Positions 51,453 to 64,000 of a stretch of 64,000 nt of DNA are shown one piece after another; positions within the stretch are counted from its first letter, which is position 1; every line of letters starts with the position of its first letter. Under the pieces are notes generated by a model. It worked only from the letters and a program-made list of their open reading frames with translations. It was not told where the DNA came from and searched no databases. The stretch is from Citrobacter werkmanii NBRC 105721 (GTDB lineage Bacteria; Pseudomonadota; Gammaproteobacteria; Enterobacterales; Enterobacteriaceae). Made by a program: the position numbers and the translations under genes. The DNA is taken from the NCBI GenBank assembly GCA_000759755.1, contig BBMW01000007.1, forward strand, positions 248,001 through 312,000, read 5' to 3'.

Positions 51453-52915
51453 TGAATAAACTATTGCGTCATTTTTTCCCGTTATCACTTCGGCTACGTT
51501 TTTTACTGGCAACCGCTGGCGTGGTATTGGTGCTCTCACTGGCCTACGGCATCGTTGCCCTGGTGGGTTATAGCGTCAGCTTTGATAAGACAACGTTTCG
51601 CCTGTTGCGCGGCGAAAGCAATCTGTTCTATACCCTGGCGAAATGGGATAACGGTAAAATTAATGTCGAGTTACCCGAGAATCTCGATATGCAAAGCCCC
51701 ACAATGTCGCTGATTTATGATGAAAACGGCAAATTGCTGTGGGCACAGCGCAACGTCCCCTGGCTGACCCAGAGTATTCAACCTGACTGGCTTAAGACGA
51801 ACGGTTTTCATGAAATTGAAGCCAATGTCGACGCCACCAGCACGTTGCTGGGCGCAGATCACTCCGCACAGCAGCAGTTAAAAGAAGTCAGAGAAGATGA
51901 CGACGACGCTGAAATGACCCACTCGGTTGCGGTGAATGTCTATCCTGCCACCGCCAGAATGCCCCAACTGACCATTGTGGTTGTCGATACCATTCCTATT
52001 GAGTTAAAGCGCTCGTATATGGTCTGGAGCTGGTTCATTTATGTGCTGGTCGCCAACCTGTTGTTGGTCATTCCACTGTTATGGGTGGCCGCCTGGTGGA
52101 GCCTGCGACCTATTGAATCGCTGGCGCGTGAAGTTCGTGAGCTTGAAGAACATCATCGTGAAATGCTGAATCCCGCGACCACGCGTGAACTGACCAGTCT
52201 GGTCCGCAACCTCAACCGGCTGTTGAAAAGCGAACGTGAGCGCTACGACAAATACCGCACCACGTTAACCGATCTTACCCATAGCCTGAAGACCCCGCTG
52301 GCCGTATTGCAAAGCACGCTCCGCTCGATGCGTAACGAAAAAATGAACGTAAGCGACGCGGAACCGATCATGCTCGAGCAAATCAGCCGTATTTCCCAGC
52401 AGATTGGCTATTACCTGCATCGCGCCAGCATGCGTGGCAGTAGCGCCCTGCTCAGCCGGGAACTGCATCCTGTCGCGCCGTTGCTGGATAAACTTACCTC
52501 GGCGCTGAATAAGGTGTATCAGCGTAAAGGCGTTAACATTAATCTCGACATCTCACCTGAAATCAGCTTTGTAGGCGAGCAGAACGATTTTGTCGAAGTG
52601 ATGGGAAACGTGCTGGACAACGCCTGTAAATATTGTCTGGAGTTCGTCGAGATTTCAGCGCGACTATCAGAGGATCAACTGCATATTCTGGTTGAAGATG
52701 ATGGTCCCGGCATTCCGCACAGCAAACGAGAAGTAGTGTTTGACCGTGGACAACGAGTCGATACGCTACGACCAGGACAAGGTGTCGGACTGGCGGTAGC
52801 GCGTGAAATCACCGAACAGTACGACGGGCAAATTATTGCAGGTGACAGCCTGCTGGGCGGCGCACGCATGGAAGTCATTTTTGGCCGCCAGCAGCCGGGT
52901 CAGAAAGACGAGTAA
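51452..52915 (+). CDS. phoQ: Sensor kinase PhoQ, 487 aa
   Basis: Two membrane segments (about 17-40 and 194-214) around a periplasmic PAS-like domain with an acidic patch ([11 protein letters not shown]) that binds Mg2+ and is displaced by cationic peptides. HAMP after the second segment, then DHp with the His in [12 protein letters not shown] (277) and an ATPase domain ([26 protein letters not shown]). The start overlaps the phoP stop by one base. Intact. Confidence 0.96.
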   Translation: MNKLLRHFFPLSLRLRFLLATAGVVLVLSLAYGIVALVGYSVSFDKTTFRLLRGESNLFYTLAKWDNGKINVELPENLDMQSPTMSLIYDENGKLLWAQRNVPWLTQSIQPDWLKTNGFHEIEANVDATSTLLGADHSAQQQLKEVREDDDDAEMTHSVAVNVYPATARMPQLTIVVVDTIPIELKRSYMVWSWFIYVLVANLLLVIPLLWVAAWWSLRPIESLAREVRELEEHHREMLNPATTRELTSLVRNLNRLLKSERERYDKYRTTLTDLTHSLKTPLAVLQSTLRSMRNEKMNVSDAEPIMLEQISRISQQIGYYLHRASMRGSSALLSRELHPVAPLLDKLTSALNKVYQRKGVNINLDISPEISFVGEQNDFVEVMGNVLDNACKYCLEFVEISARLSEDQLHILVEDDGPGIPHSKREVVFDRGQRVDTLRPGQGVGLAVAREITEQYDGQIIAGDSLLGGARMEVIFGRQQPGQKDE

Positions 52916-53007
52916 TCGCCGCATGTAATAAATATGTACTGACTTCACGCTTGAGGTTAAGTATCCGTTATAATCGGTTGCAGATACCAGCCTGCGGGAT
53001 GCTCATT

Positions 53008-54129
53008 ATGGAATACCAACTCACACTTAACTGGCCCGATTTTCTGGAACGCCACTGGCAAAAACGTCCTGTGGTCTTAAAACGCGGGTTTAACAACTTT
53101 ATTGATCCACTCTCTCCTGACGAACTGGCTGGACTGGCAATGGAAAGCGAAGTCGACAGCCGACTCGTCAGCCATCAGGACGGTAAATGGCAGGTTAACC
53201 ACGGTCCGTTCGAAAGCTATGACCATCTTGGCGAAAACAACTGGTCGCTGCTGGTACAGGCGGTCAATCACTGGCATGAGCCAACCGCCGCGCTGATGCG
53301 TCCGTTTCGCGAGCTGCCGGACTGGCGTATCGATGATCTGATGATCTCCTTCTCCGTACCCGGAGGCGGCGTTGGCCCGCATCTGGATCAGTACGATGTG
53401 TTTATTATTCAGGGAACCGGACGCCGCCGCTGGCGCGTGGGCGAAAAACTACAGTTGAAGCAGCACTGCCCTCACCCAGATTTGTTGCAGGTCGATCCGT
53501 TTGAAGCCATCATCGATGAAGAGCTGGAACCCGGCGATATTCTGTATATTCCGCCAGGGTTCCCACACGAAGGCTACGCGTTGGAAAACGCCATGAACTA
53601 TTCGGTGGGCTTCCGTGCGCCAAACACTCGCGAGCTGATCAGCGGATTTGCCGATTACGTTTTACAGCGTGAACTGGGCAGCACATATTACAGCGATCCG
53701 GATCTGCCGCCCCGCGATCATCCGGCTGACGTTCTACCGCAGGAGATGGACAAGCTGCGCGAAATGATGCTGGGGCTGATTAATCAACCTGAACATTTCC
53801 AACAATGGTTTGGTGAGTTTATTTCTCAGTCTCGTCATGAACTGGATATTGCCCCGCCAGAGCCACCGTATCAGCCTGACGAAATCTACGACGCCCTGAA
53901 GCAAGGGGATGTATTAGTGCGTCTGGGTGGATTGCGTGTATTGCGCATCGGCGATGATATCTACGCCAATGGTGAGAAAATTGACTCGCCGCATCGTCCT
54001 GCCCTTGAAGCCCTTGCCAGCCATATCGTACTGACGGCCGAGAATTTTGAGGATGCGCTGGAAGATCCATCCTTCCTTGCCATGCTGGCCGCACTGGTTA
54101 ATAGCGGGTATTGGTTCTTCGAAGGATAA
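53008..54129 (+). CDS. roxA: Ribosomal oxygenase RoxA (YcfD), 373 aa
   Basis: MEYQLTLNWPDFLERHWQKRP at 53008 is the usual start, and 373 residues equal the E. coli protein. JmjC-type 2-oxoglutarate/Fe(II) oxygenase: the iron-binding HLDQYD (His-x-Asp) and the later His in PHEGYALENAM. It hydroxylates an Arg of ribosomal protein uL16 (L16). It follows phoQ by 92 bases on the same strand. Confidence 0.95.
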   Translation: MEYQLTLNWPDFLERHWQKRPVVLKRGFNNFIDPLSPDELAGLAMESEVDSRLVSHQDGKWQVNHGPFESYDHLGENNWSLLVQAVNHWHEPTAALMRPFRELPDWRIDDLMISFSVPGGGVGPHLDQYDVFIIQGTGRRRWRVGEKLQLKQHCPHPDLLQVDPFEAIIDEELEPGDILYIPPGFPHEGYALENAMNYSVGFRAPNTRELISGFADYVLQRELGSTYYSDPDLPPRDHPADVLPQEMDKLREMMLGLINQPEHFQQWFGEFISQSRHELDIAPPEPPYQPDEIYDALKQGDVLVRLGGLRVLRIGDDIYANGEKIDSPHRPALEALASHIVLTAENFEDALEDPSFLAMLAALVNSGYWFFEG

Positions 54130-54130
54130 T

Positions 54131-54228
54131 GTGTGATTGTGCCTGATGCGACGCTAACGCGTCTTATCAGGCCTACCCGAATGAAATATTCCGTGCCGGA
54201 TGGCCAAGCGCCATCCAGCATCTACCGA
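54131..54228. repeat. REP/BIME element
   Basis: GCCTGATGCGACGC...GCGTCTTATCAGGC and GTGCCGGATGGC...GCCATCCAGC are paired REP-type palindromes, as between many enterobacterial genes. It lies between the convergent ends of roxA and pepT and may act as a two-way barrier or terminator. Confidence 0.85.
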
Positions 54229-54233
54229 GAAAT

Positions 54234-55460
54234 TTACGGCTGCTTCGCGGTTAACTGCGCAATACGTACAATTACCTGCACCGCTTTTTCCATCCCTTCC
54301 AGGGTCACAAATTCATGTTTGCCATGATAGTTGTAGCCGCCGGTGAACAGATTAGGACACGGTAACCCCATAAACGACAGCTGCGCGCCGTCGGTTCCGC
54401 CACGAATAGGCTTCAGCACAGGTTCAATATCGCAATCACGCATCGCCTTCTGGGCAATATCCAGCACGTGCGGATGCTCAACCACTTTTTCGCGCATATT
54501 GTAGTAGCTGTCTTCGATCACCAGTTCGATATAGCAGTCCGGGTGTAACCCTTTGCCAACCTTCTTGGCGATATCCATGATCTTGCGTTTACGCGCCTCA
54601 AACTGCTTGCGGTCAAAATCCCGGATGATGTAGTGCATATCCGCCCGATCAACCGTCCCTTTCATGCTCGCGAGGTGATAAAAGCCTTCATAGCCTTCCG
54701 TCGTTTCCGGGCTTTCATCTGCCGGAACCTCAGCGTGAATACGCGCCGCCAGCGACAGCGCATTCACCATCACCCCTTTTGCGGTGCCCGGATGCACATT
54801 GTTGCCGACAATTTTGATATTCACCGACGCGGCGTTGAAGTTTTCAAACTCCAGCTCCCCTACGCCACCGCCATCAACGGTATAGGCCCACTGCGCATCA
54901 AATGCCGCAACGTCAAAATGCTTCGCCCCTTTACCGACCTCTTCGTCCGGCGTAAAGGCCACGCGAATATCACCGTGCGGAATCTCTTTTTGGATTAGCA
55001 CAGCCAGCGCGGTCATGATTTCTGCGATGCCTGCTTTATCATCGGCACCCAGCAATGTTTTGCCGTCTGTAGTGATTAGCGTCTGGCCCAAAAGCTGATG
55101 CAGTACCGGGAACATCACCGGCGACAGAACTTCATCGCCAATACCTAACGCGATATCGCCCCCGCGGTAGTTTTCAACAATTTGCGGATTAACGTTTTTA
55201 CCACTGCAATCCGGTGAGGTATCCACATGGGAAATAAAACCGATAGCGGGAATATTGCCAGCAACGTTAGCAGGCAACGTTGCCATCAGCGTCCCCTTTT
55301 CGCTGAGTGAAATATTGACCAGCCCCATCTCTTCGAGCTGTTGTTTGAGCAGTTGTAATAACTTCCACTGTCCTTCGGTGCTGGGTACTTGCCGCACGCC
55401 CGATTTTGATTGGGTGTCCAGCGACACGTAGTGTAAAAAACGCTCAAGTAGTTTATCCAT
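54234..55460 (-). CDS. pepT: Peptidase T (tripeptidase), 408 aa
   Basis: [21 protein letters not shown] at 55460 gives the E. coli length of 408. M20 family: zinc ligands in ISHVDTSPD (His, Asp), [19 protein letters not shown] (catalytic Glu) and a late His in YNYHGKHEF. It removes the N-terminal residue from tripeptides in the cytoplasm. FNR-dependent in Salmonella; I did not find a sure FNR site here. Confidence 0.96.
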   Translation of the reverse strand: MDKLLERFLHYVSLDTQSKSGVRQVPSTEGQWKLLQLLKQQLEEMGLVNISLSEKGTLMATLPANVAGNIPAIGFISHVDTSPDCSGKNVNPQIVENYRGGDIALGIGDEVLSPVMFPVLHQLLGQTLITTDGKTLLGADDKAGIAEIMTALAVLIQKEIPHGDIRVAFTPDEEVGKGAKHFDVAAFDAQWAYTVDGGGVGELEFENFNAASVNIKIVGNNVHPGTAKGVMVNALSLAARIHAEVPADESPETTEGYEGFYHLASMKGTVDRADMHYIIRDFDRKQFEARKRKIMDIAKKVGKGLHPDCYIELVIEDSYYNMREKVVEHPHVLDIAQKAMRDCDIEPVLKPIRGGTDGAQLSFMGLPCPNLFTGGYNYHGKHEFVTLEGMEKAVQVIVRIAQLTAKQP

Positions 55461-55608
55461 GCAGTCACCCTCACTTTTTGTGACAACATTATCAATAAGC
55501 AACAAAAGACAAATATTGCGTCAGGTCACTTTTATCCCCGCAAGTAAGAATATTTCGCCATGACATCCCCTCTGACTATAGGGCTAAGTCAGTAATTCGC
55601 AACAAGGA

Positions 55609-55637
55609 TTGGCGATTACCATGGTTTGCCGTAGAAT
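55609..55637 (+). promoter_or_regulatory. Probable potABCD promoter
   Basis: TTGGCG, 17 bases, TAGAAT, about 73 bases before the potA ATG. It matches sigma-70 spacing. Confidence 0.65.
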
Positions 55638-55710
55638 AACGGCCCTCATTAAGAGTCATCAAGGTGGTTAACCACAAACCCCGCATCGGTCAGCCATCCG
55701 TTGCGTTTAC

Positions 55711-56847
55711 ATGGGACAGAGTAAAAAATTGAATAAACAACCGCGTTCGCTTTCTCCACTGGTGCAATTAGCGGGAATTCGCAAAAGTTTCGATGGCAAA
55801 GAGGTGATTTCCAGCCTGGATTTGACCATTAAAAACGGCGAGTTTCTCACGCTGCTCGGCCCCTCTGGCTGCGGTAAAACAACCGTTCTTCGCCTGATTG
55901 CCGGTCTGGAAACGGTTGATTCCGGTCATATCATATTGGACAACCAGGACATCACTCACGTTCCGGCGGAAAATCGCTACGTGAACACCGTCTTCCAAAG
56001 CTATGCGTTATTTCCCCACATGACCGTGTTTGAAAATGTGGCCTTCGGTTTACGCATGCAGAAAACACCCGCTGCTGATATCCCTCCTCGCGTTACCGAA
56101 GCCCTGCGCATGGTACAACTGGAAGAATTCGCCCAACGAAAGCCGCATCAACTTTCTGGTGGGCAGCAACAGCGCGTGGCGATTGCCCGTGCGGTGGTCA
56201 ACAAACCTCGTTTGCTCCTGTTGGATGAATCCCTCTCTGCGCTGGACTACAAGCTGCGCAAACAGATGCAGAACGAACTGAAAGCGCTGCAACGTAAACT
56301 TGGTATCACTTTTGTTTTTGTCACGCACGACCAGGAAGAAGCGCTGACCATGTCAGACCGTATCGTGGTGATGCGCGATGGCAAGATTGAGCAAGATGGT
56401 ACGCCGCGCGAAATCTACGAAGAGCCGAAAAATCTGTTTGTCGCCGGGTTTATCGGCGAGATTAATATGTTTAACGCGACGGTCATTGAGCGTCTGGACG
56501 ATCAGCGCGTTCGTGCTAATGTGGAAGGTCGCGAATGCAACATTTACGTCAACTTCGCGGTGGTGCCTGGACAAAAACTGCACGTATTATTACGCCCGGA
56601 AGATCTGCGCGTTGATGAGATCAACGACGATAATCATATTGAAGGTCTTATCGGCTATGTGCGTGAACGCAACTACAAAGGCATGACGCTGGAGTCGGTT
56701 GTGGAACTGGAAAATGGCAAGATGGTGATGGTCAGTGAATTCTTCAATGAAGACGATCCTGACTTCGACCACTCGCTCGACCAGAAAATGGCGATTAACT
56801 GGGTAGAAAGCTGGGAGGTCGTACTGGCTGATGAAGAACACAAGTAA
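55711..56847 (+). CDS. potA: Spermidine/putrescine ABC transporter ATPase PotA, 378 aa
   Basis: Walker [11 protein letters not shown]-loop, signature [14 protein letters not shown], Walker B LLLLDES with LSALD, then the regulatory TOBE domain from about 290. 378 residues as in E. coli. ATP hydrolysis drives polyamine uptake through PotB/PotC. Overlaps potB by 17 bases. Confidence 0.97.
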   Translation: MGQSKKLNKQPRSLSPLVQLAGIRKSFDGKEVISSLDLTIKNGEFLTLLGPSGCGKTTVLRLIAGLETVDSGHIILDNQDITHVPAENRYVNTVFQSYALFPHMTVFENVAFGLRMQKTPAADIPPRVTEALRMVQLEEFAQRKPHQLSGGQQQRVAIARAVVNKPRLLLLDESLSALDYKLRKQMQNELKALQRKLGITFVFVTHDQEEALTMSDRIVVMRDGKIEQDGTPREIYEEPKNLFVAGFIGEINMFNATVIERLDDQRVRANVEGRECNIYVNFAVVPGQKLHVLLRPEDLRVDEINDDNHIEGLIGYVRERNYKGMTLESVVELENGKMVMVSEFFNEDDPDFDHSLDQKMAINWVESWEVVLADEEHK

Positions 56848-57688
56848 ATTCCAGAGTGTGGTGATCGTCACCATTGTCGGTTGGCTTGTGTTATTTGTCT
56901 TTCTGCCCAACCTGATGATCATCGGCACCAGCTTTTTGACCCGTGACGACGCTAATTTCGTCAAAATGGTCTTTACGCTGGAAAACTATACTCGCCTGCT
57001 GGATCCGCTCTATTTTGAGGTACTGGTTCACTCCCTCAATATGGCGTTGATTGCCACGCTCGCCTGTCTGGTACTGGGCTATCCGTTTGCCTGGTTTTTG
57101 GTAAAGCTGCCGGAAAAAGTGCGCCCGCTGCTGCTGTTCCTGCTGATTGTTCCGTTCTGGACCAACTCGCTTATTCGCATTTATGGACTCAAAATTTTCC
57201 TCAGCACCAAGGGCTATCTCAACGAATTTCTATTGTGGACCGGCATTATTGATACCCCCATTCGCATCATGTTTACCCCCAGCGCGGTGATCATCGGCCT
57301 GGTGTACATCCTGCTACCGTTTATGGTGATGCCGCTCTACTCCAGCATTGAGAAACTCGACAAACCGCTGCTGGAAGCCGCACGCGATTTAGGCGCCAGC
57401 AAACTTCAGACCTTTACCCGCATCATTATTCCGCTGACGATGCCGGGAATTATCGCTGGATGTCTGCTGGTTATGCTGCCGGCAATGGGGCTGTTTTACG
57501 TTTCCGATTTAATGGGTGGGGCGAAAAACCTGTTAATTGGTAACGTGATTAAAGTGCAGTTCCTGAACATTCGCGACTGGCCGTTTGGCGCAGCTACCAG
57601 CATAACGCTGACTATCGTGATGGGGCTGATGCTGCTGGTTTACTGGCGCGCCTCCCGCTTGCTGAACAAGAAGGTAGAACTCGAATGA
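56831..57688 (+). CDS. potB: Polyamine ABC transporter permease PotB, 285 aa
   Basis: Six membrane segments and the EAA loop ([28 protein letters not shown]) that couples to PotA. Start [18 protein letters not shown]; same length as the long annotated form in E. coli. Coupled to potA and potC by overlaps. Confidence 0.96.
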   Translation: MKNTSKFQSVVIVTIVGWLVLFVFLPNLMIIGTSFLTRDDANFVKMVFTLENYTRLLDPLYFEVLVHSLNMALIATLACLVLGYPFAWFLVKLPEKVRPLLLFLLIVPFWTNSLIRIYGLKIFLSTKGYLNEFLLWTGIIDTPIRIMFTPSAVIIGLVYILLPFMVMPLYSSIEKLDKPLLEAARDLGASKLQTFTRIIIPLTMPGIIAGCLLVMLPAMGLFYVSDLMGGAKNLLIGNVIKVQFLNIRDWPFGAATSITLTIVMGLMLLVYWRASRLLNKKVELE

Positions 57689-58464
57689 TCGGTCGACTGC
57701 TTCGTGGCGGTTTTATGACCGCTATCTACGCGTATCTGTACATTCCAATCATTATTTTGATTGTGAACTCCTTTAACAGCTCGCGCTTTGGCATCAACTG
57801 GCAAGGTTTTACTACCAAGTGGTACGGTCTGCTGGTTAACAACGACAGCCTGCTGCAGGCGGCGCAACACTCCCTGACGATGGCAGTGCTCTCCGCAACG
57901 TTTGCCACGCTGATCGGTTCACTCACCGCGGTCGCGCTTTATCGCTACCGTTTTCGCGGGAAACCCTTTGTCAGCGGCATGCTGTTTGTGGTGATGATGT
58001 CGCCCGATATCGTAATGGCGATTTCGCTGCTGGTTCTGTTTATGTTAATTGGCATTCAGCTCGGCTTCTGGTCGCTGCTGTTTTCGCATATTACCTTCTG
58101 TCTGCCTTTTGTGGTGGTGACGGTCTATTCGCGTCTAAAAGGTTTTGATGTGCGAATGCTGGAAGCGGCAAAAGATTTAGGTGCCAGCGAAGTGACTATT
58201 CTGCGCAAGATCATTCTACCGCTGGCAATGCCTGCGGTAGCCGCAGGCTGGTTGCTAAGCTTTACGCTGTCGATGGATGACGTCGTCGTTTCATCCTTCG
58301 TCACCGGACCGGGTTACGAAATTTTGCCCTTAAAAATCTACTCAATGGTAAAAGTCGGCGTATCACCCGAGGTGAACGCGCTGGCGACCATTTTGTTGGT
58401 TCTGTCGCTGGTTATGGTGATCGCCAGCCAGCTTATTGCACGTGATAAAACCAAGGGCCGCTAA
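57685..58464 (+). CDS. potC: Polyamine ABC transporter permease PotC, 259 aa
   Basis: Second permease of the pair, with six membrane segments and EAA loop MLEAAKDLGASEVTILRKIILPLAMPAV. The C-terminus ends ARDKTKGR, a few residues shorter than E. coli PotC. ATGA overlap with potB. Confidence 0.96.
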   Translation: MIGRLLRGGFMTAIYAYLYIPIIILIVNSFNSSRFGINWQGFTTKWYGLLVNNDSLLQAAQHSLTMAVLSATFATLIGSLTAVALYRYRFRGKPFVSGMLFVVMMSPDIVMAISLLVLFMLIGIQLGFWSLLFSHITFCLPFVVVTVYSRLKGFDVRMLEAAKDLGASEVTILRKIILPLAMPAVAAGWLLSFTLSMDDVVVSSFVTGPGYEILPLKIYSMVKVGVSPEVNALATILLVLSLVMVIASQLIARDKTKGR

Positions 58465-58491
58465 GGCCCTTAATTCAGGGGACGTTAAATG

Positions 58492-59538
58492 ATGAAAAAA
58501 TGGTCACGCCACCTGCTCGCGGCGGGTGCTCTGGCACTGGGCATGAGCGCCGCTCACGCGAATGACAACAACACGCTCTATTTCTATAACTGGACTGAGT
58601 ACGTGCCGCCAGGACTGCTGGAGCAGTTCACCAAAGAGACCGGCATTAAGGTTATCTATTCGACCTACGAGTCGAATGAAACCATGTACGCCAAGCTCAA
58701 AACCTATAAAGACGGTGCGTACGATCTGGTGGTTCCGTCTACCTATTACGTCGATAAAATGCGTAAAGAAGGCATGATCCAGAAGATCGACAAGTCGACG
58801 TTGACCAATTTCCACAACCTCGATCCGGAAATGCTCAACAAGCCGTTTGACCCTAACAATGACTACTCCATTCCGTATATCTGGGGTGCGACGGCCATTG
58901 GCGTCAACAGCGATGCCATCGACCCGAAAAGCGTAACCAGTTGGGCAGACCTGTGGAAACCGGAGTACAAAGGTAGCCTGTTGTTAACCGATGACGCGCG
59001 CGAAGTCTTCCAGATGGCGCTGCGCAAGCTGGGATATTCCGGCAATACCACCGATCCGAAAGAGATTGAAGCCGCCTATAACGAACTGAAGAAGCTGATG
59101 CCTAACGTCGCTGCATTTAACTCTGACAACCCGGCCAACCCGTATATGGAAGGTGAAGTCAATCTGGGGATGGTGTGGAACGGCTCCGCGTATGTTGCGC
59201 GCCAGGCAGGTACGCCGCTGGAGGTGGTGTGGCCGAAGGAAGGGGGTATTTTCTGGATGGACAGCCTGTCTATTCCAGCTAACGCAAAAAACAAAGAAGG
59301 TGCGCTGAAGCTAATTAACTTCCTGCTGCGCCCGGACGTGGCGAAAGAAGTCGCAGAAACCATCGGTTATCCAACGCCAAACCTGGCGGCACGTAAGCTG
59401 TTAAGCCCGGAAGTGGCGAACGATAAAACGCTCTACCCTGATGCTGAAACCATCAACAAAGGGGAATGGCAAAACGACGTCGGTTCCGCCAGCGCTATCT
59501 ATGAAGAGTACTATCAGAAGCTGAAAGCAGGACGCTAA
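58492..59538 (+). CDS. potD: Polyamine-binding periplasmic protein PotD, 348 aa
   Basis: Signal peptide MKKWSRHLLAAGALALGMSAAHA, then NNTLYFYNWTEYVPPGLLEQF. Residues known to bind spermidine (Trp, Tyr and Asp/Glu around WTEY, STYYVDKM, GATAIG and WNGSAYVAR) are kept. 348 residues as in E. coli. Delivers polyamines to PotBC. Confidence 0.97.
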   Translation: MKKWSRHLLAAGALALGMSAAHANDNNTLYFYNWTEYVPPGLLEQFTKETGIKVIYSTYESNETMYAKLKTYKDGAYDLVVPSTYYVDKMRKEGMIQKIDKSTLTNFHNLDPEMLNKPFDPNNDYSIPYIWGATAIGVNSDAIDPKSVTSWADLWKPEYKGSLLLTDDAREVFQMALRKLGYSGNTTDPKEIEAAYNELKKLMPNVAAFNSDNPANPYMEGEVNLGMVWNGSAYVARQAGTPLEVVWPKEGGIFWMDSLSIPANAKNKEGALKLINFLLRPDVAKEVAETIGYPTPNLAARKLLSPEVANDKTLYPDAETINKGEWQNDVGSASAIYEEYYQKLKAGR

Positions 59539-59544
59539 TTCAGC

Positions 59545-59638
59545 ATTGTAAGGAATGCCCGATGGCGCTACGCTTATCGGGCCTACATCAATGCGAACCG
59601 TAGGCCGGATAAGGCATTTGCCGCCATCCGGCAAAAAA
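59545..59638. repeat. REP/BIME element
   Basis: TGCCCGATGGCGCTACGCTTATCGGGC and TAGGCCGGATAAGGC...GCCGCCATCCGGCA are the two orientations of REP, placed between the convergent ends of potD and cobB. Confidence 0.88.
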
Positions 59639-59640
59639 AA

Positions 59641-60462
59641 TCACAGTCCTTTCAATAACCTCTCAACAAACTCGGGCACCACCTGGCTTGCCGGACCATA
59701 ATGCTTCTCTTCGAACTCGCTTCCCACCTGGCTTGGCTCGAGATTTAACTCTACCGTATGCGCTCCATGCAGCCGTGCCTCATGCACAAAACCCGCGGCC
59801 GGGTAAACATGGCCTGATGTGCCAATGGCAATAAACACATCCGCCATTGCCAGCGCCATATAAATTTCATCCATTCCCAGCGGCATTTCACCAAACCACA
59901 CGACGTGCGGTCGCAGCGGAGCCGGGAACTGGCAGCAATGGCATTTGTCTTCCGCAGTCACATCGCCCGTCCACTCCAGAATCTGTCCGCTTTGCGAACA
60001 GCGAACCTTGAGCAGTTCGCCGTGCATATGGATGACATTCTGGCTGCCCGCGCGTTCATGCAGGTTATCAATATTCTGCGTCACCAGTAAAAAACGGTCA
60101 CCCAGCTCGGCTTCAAGTTTTGCCAGCGCGATATGCGCCGCGTTGGGCTGGATTTCTGGTTGCTGCAATTGATGACGACGGGCGTTATAAAATGACTGAA
60201 CCAGTTCCGGGTTACGACTAAACCCTTCCGGGGTCGCAACGTCTTCGACCCGATGTTCTTCCCAAAGTCCATCCGTCGCACGGAAGGTTCGAATACCTGA
60301 CTCGGCAGAAATCCCCGCTCCCGTCAGTACCAACACTCTTGGTTTTTCCATCAATTCAGGCACCACTCTGTCTCTGAAAAAGATTCGTTGACGCAGGCGA
60401 TCGCGCAAATGGCGTTTATTTTTACGAAAGCGGCTTAACCGATGACTCCGACGCGACAGCAT
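59641..60462 (-). CDS. cobB: NAD-dependent protein deacylase CobB, 273 aa
   Basis: Sirtuin: [18 protein letters not shown] (NAD binding), [12 protein letters not shown], catalytic His in IHMHGELL, zinc Cys in RCSQSG and CHCCQFP (pattern of CobB), then [14 protein letters not shown] and GTSGHVYPA. It removes acetyl and succinyl groups from lysines, for example on Acs. This is the long form with the basic N-terminal extension ([17 protein letters not shown]). The C-terminus is six residues shorter than E. coli. Confidence 0.96.
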   Translation of the reverse strand: MLSRRSHRLSRFRKNKRHLRDRLRQRIFFRDRVVPELMEKPRVLVLTGAGISAESGIRTFRATDGLWEEHRVEDVATPEGFSRNPELVQSFYNARRHQLQQPEIQPNAAHIALAKLEAELGDRFLLVTQNIDNLHERAGSQNVIHMHGELLKVRCSQSGQILEWTGDVTAEDKCHCCQFPAPLRPHVVWFGEMPLGMDEIYMALAMADVFIAIGTSGHVYPAAGFVHEARLHGAHTVELNLEPSQVGSEFEEKHYGPASQVVPEFVERLLKGL

Positions 60463-60477
60463 AACAACCTCTTTGTA

Positions 60478-61389
60478 TTAATCGGTAAGATGTAAAAAAG
60501 CGGCCCCGCGCATTCCGCCCGCATCACCGTGCCGTGCCTGCTCAATACGCGGCACTCGGGCAACCGGCAGCAGATGGCGTGGCAATCTGTCCGCCAGTTG
60601 CGTCGTAATAGCGGAAAAATTCGACAAACCACCACCAATCACCACTAAATCAGGATCAACGATGGTCAGGATATTCCCCAAACAGACTGCCAGTAAATCC
60701 AGATAACGTTCAACATGGGCGCGCGCTTGCTCATCTCCCTGCTCCCACAGCGCGATAATTTCACGGGCATCCAGCGGTTGATGGTAGTAATGCTGATACA
60801 ACCACGCAAATCCACCGCCGGAGAGATAGCTTTCAATACAGCCTAATTGACCGCATCCGCAGCGGCGCAGTGGGAAATCAAATCCCATTAGCGTCAGCGC
60901 ATCGACCGGCAAACGAATATGACCAAACTCACCGGTGATATAGCTGCGTCCGGTGATGGATTTACCGTTAAGCACGAGTCCACCGCCGACACCGGTGCCG
61001 AGGATTAACCCCATAACCAGCGGATACTGAGTGAACTCGTCGTCCCAGGCTTCAGAGAGGGCAAAACAGTTGGCATCGTTGTCCAGGCGGACATCGCGGT
61101 CAAGGCGGGCGCTGAGATCGGCGCGGAGCGGTTTACCACTGGCGGCAGGCACGTTGGCCGCATATAGCGTACCGTCTTCTGTTTCTGGCATGCCAGGGAT
61201 ACCGATACCCACCGAACCTTTGACGCCGAAGCGCTGGTCCGCTTCCGTTACCAGATTGCAGACCGCATCAAGGAAAGCGTCATAGCTGTCGCGAGGTGTA
61301 GGGACGCGTGTTTCCCATTGTAAACGGCGTTGGCTATCAAATACCCCCAGCGCAATTTTGGTCCCGCCGATGTCAAATCCGTAATACAT
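60478..61389 (-). CDS. nagK: N-acetyl-D-glucosamine kinase NagK, 303 aa
   Basis: ROK family kinase: [17 protein letters not shown] at the start (phosphate loop), [13 protein letters not shown] with the catalytic Asp, [13 protein letters not shown], and the zinc site [15 protein letters not shown]. Phosphorylates GlcNAc set free in cell wall recycling. ATG 61389 gives the E. coli length of 303. Starts 15 bases from the lolE end and is followed by cobB. Confidence 0.95.
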   Translation of the reverse strand: MYYGFDIGGTKIALGVFDSQRRLQWETRVPTPRDSYDAFLDAVCNLVTEADQRFGVKGSVGIGIPGMPETEDGTLYAANVPAASGKPLRADLSARLDRDVRLDNDANCFALSEAWDDEFTQYPLVMGLILGTGVGGGLVLNGKSITGRSYITGEFGHIRLPVDALTLMGFDFPLRRCGCGQLGCIESYLSGGGFAWLYQHYYHQPLDAREIIALWEQGDEQARAHVERYLDLLAVCLGNILTIVDPDLVVIGGGLSNFSAITTQLADRLPRHLLPVARVPRIEQARHGDAGGMRGAAFLHLTD

Positions 61390-61407
61390 CACCGCTCCTT
61401 CTTATTG

Positions 61408-64000
<2,593 letters not shown>

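Noticed and set aside
54131-54228. Possible CRISPR-like or phage att repeat after roxA
   Set aside because: It is a usual REP/BIME palindrome; no regular spacers, and no second copy on the prophage side.

Overview
The window is chromosomal DNA from a member of the Enterobacteriaceae. The right third (50.8-64.0 kb) carries the core genes phoP-phoQ-roxA, pepT, potABCD, cobB, nagK and lolE-lolD-lolC (lolC is cut by the window edge), in the order known from E. coli and Salmonella. Residues of PhoP and PhoQ fall between the E. coli and Salmonella sequences, so Citrobacter or a near relative is my best guess; this was not tested by any search.

From the left edge to about 50.7 kb lies a large lambdoid siphophage prophage. 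Its early region resembles Rac and e14, and its immunity logic resembles the Salmonella Gifsy phages. Read from the right, the + strand has the leftward-type operon: small genes, a RecE-like exonuclease, RecT, xis and int, with int ending next to phoP. At 41 kb is the immunity region: a short repressor without a protease domain, a divergent Cro/YdaS-like gene, and repeated 15-bp operators at both early promoters. Directly behind the repressor, in the place of rexAB in lambda, is a two-gene module: a nucleotidyltransferase-like protein and a 310-aa unknown. It has a near-consensus LexA site inside its first gene. On the minus strand follow a YmfL-like regulator, replication genes (DnaT/O-like, DnaC-like), methyltransferase remnants, a LexA-controlled dinI-like gene with a small downstream gene that may be the antirepressor, ylcG and antiterminator Q.

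Between Q and lysis (28.7-33.2 kb), where Stx phages carry stx, sit cargo genes facing away from late transcription: a UspF-like stress protein, a YeeA-like FUSC membrane protein and two very small membrane proteins. They are embedded in duplicated copies of phage sequence. Then come holin, SAR endolysin and Rz/Rz1, a second small cargo cluster, HNH, terminase, HK97-type head genes and lambda-type tail genes down to the side tail fibre at 4.3 kb. Left of it are unassigned cargo genes, an HNH nuclease and a decayed Pin-type recombinase.

The tape measure gene is split by an apparent one-base deletion, and a conserved gene near terminase by a 4-bp duplication, so the prophage may be defective unless these are sequencing errors. 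Prophage DNA reaches almost to the phoP -10 element and the usual PhoP box is not seen there, so the insertion may have rewired phoPQ expression. The other prophage end and purB are not in the window.
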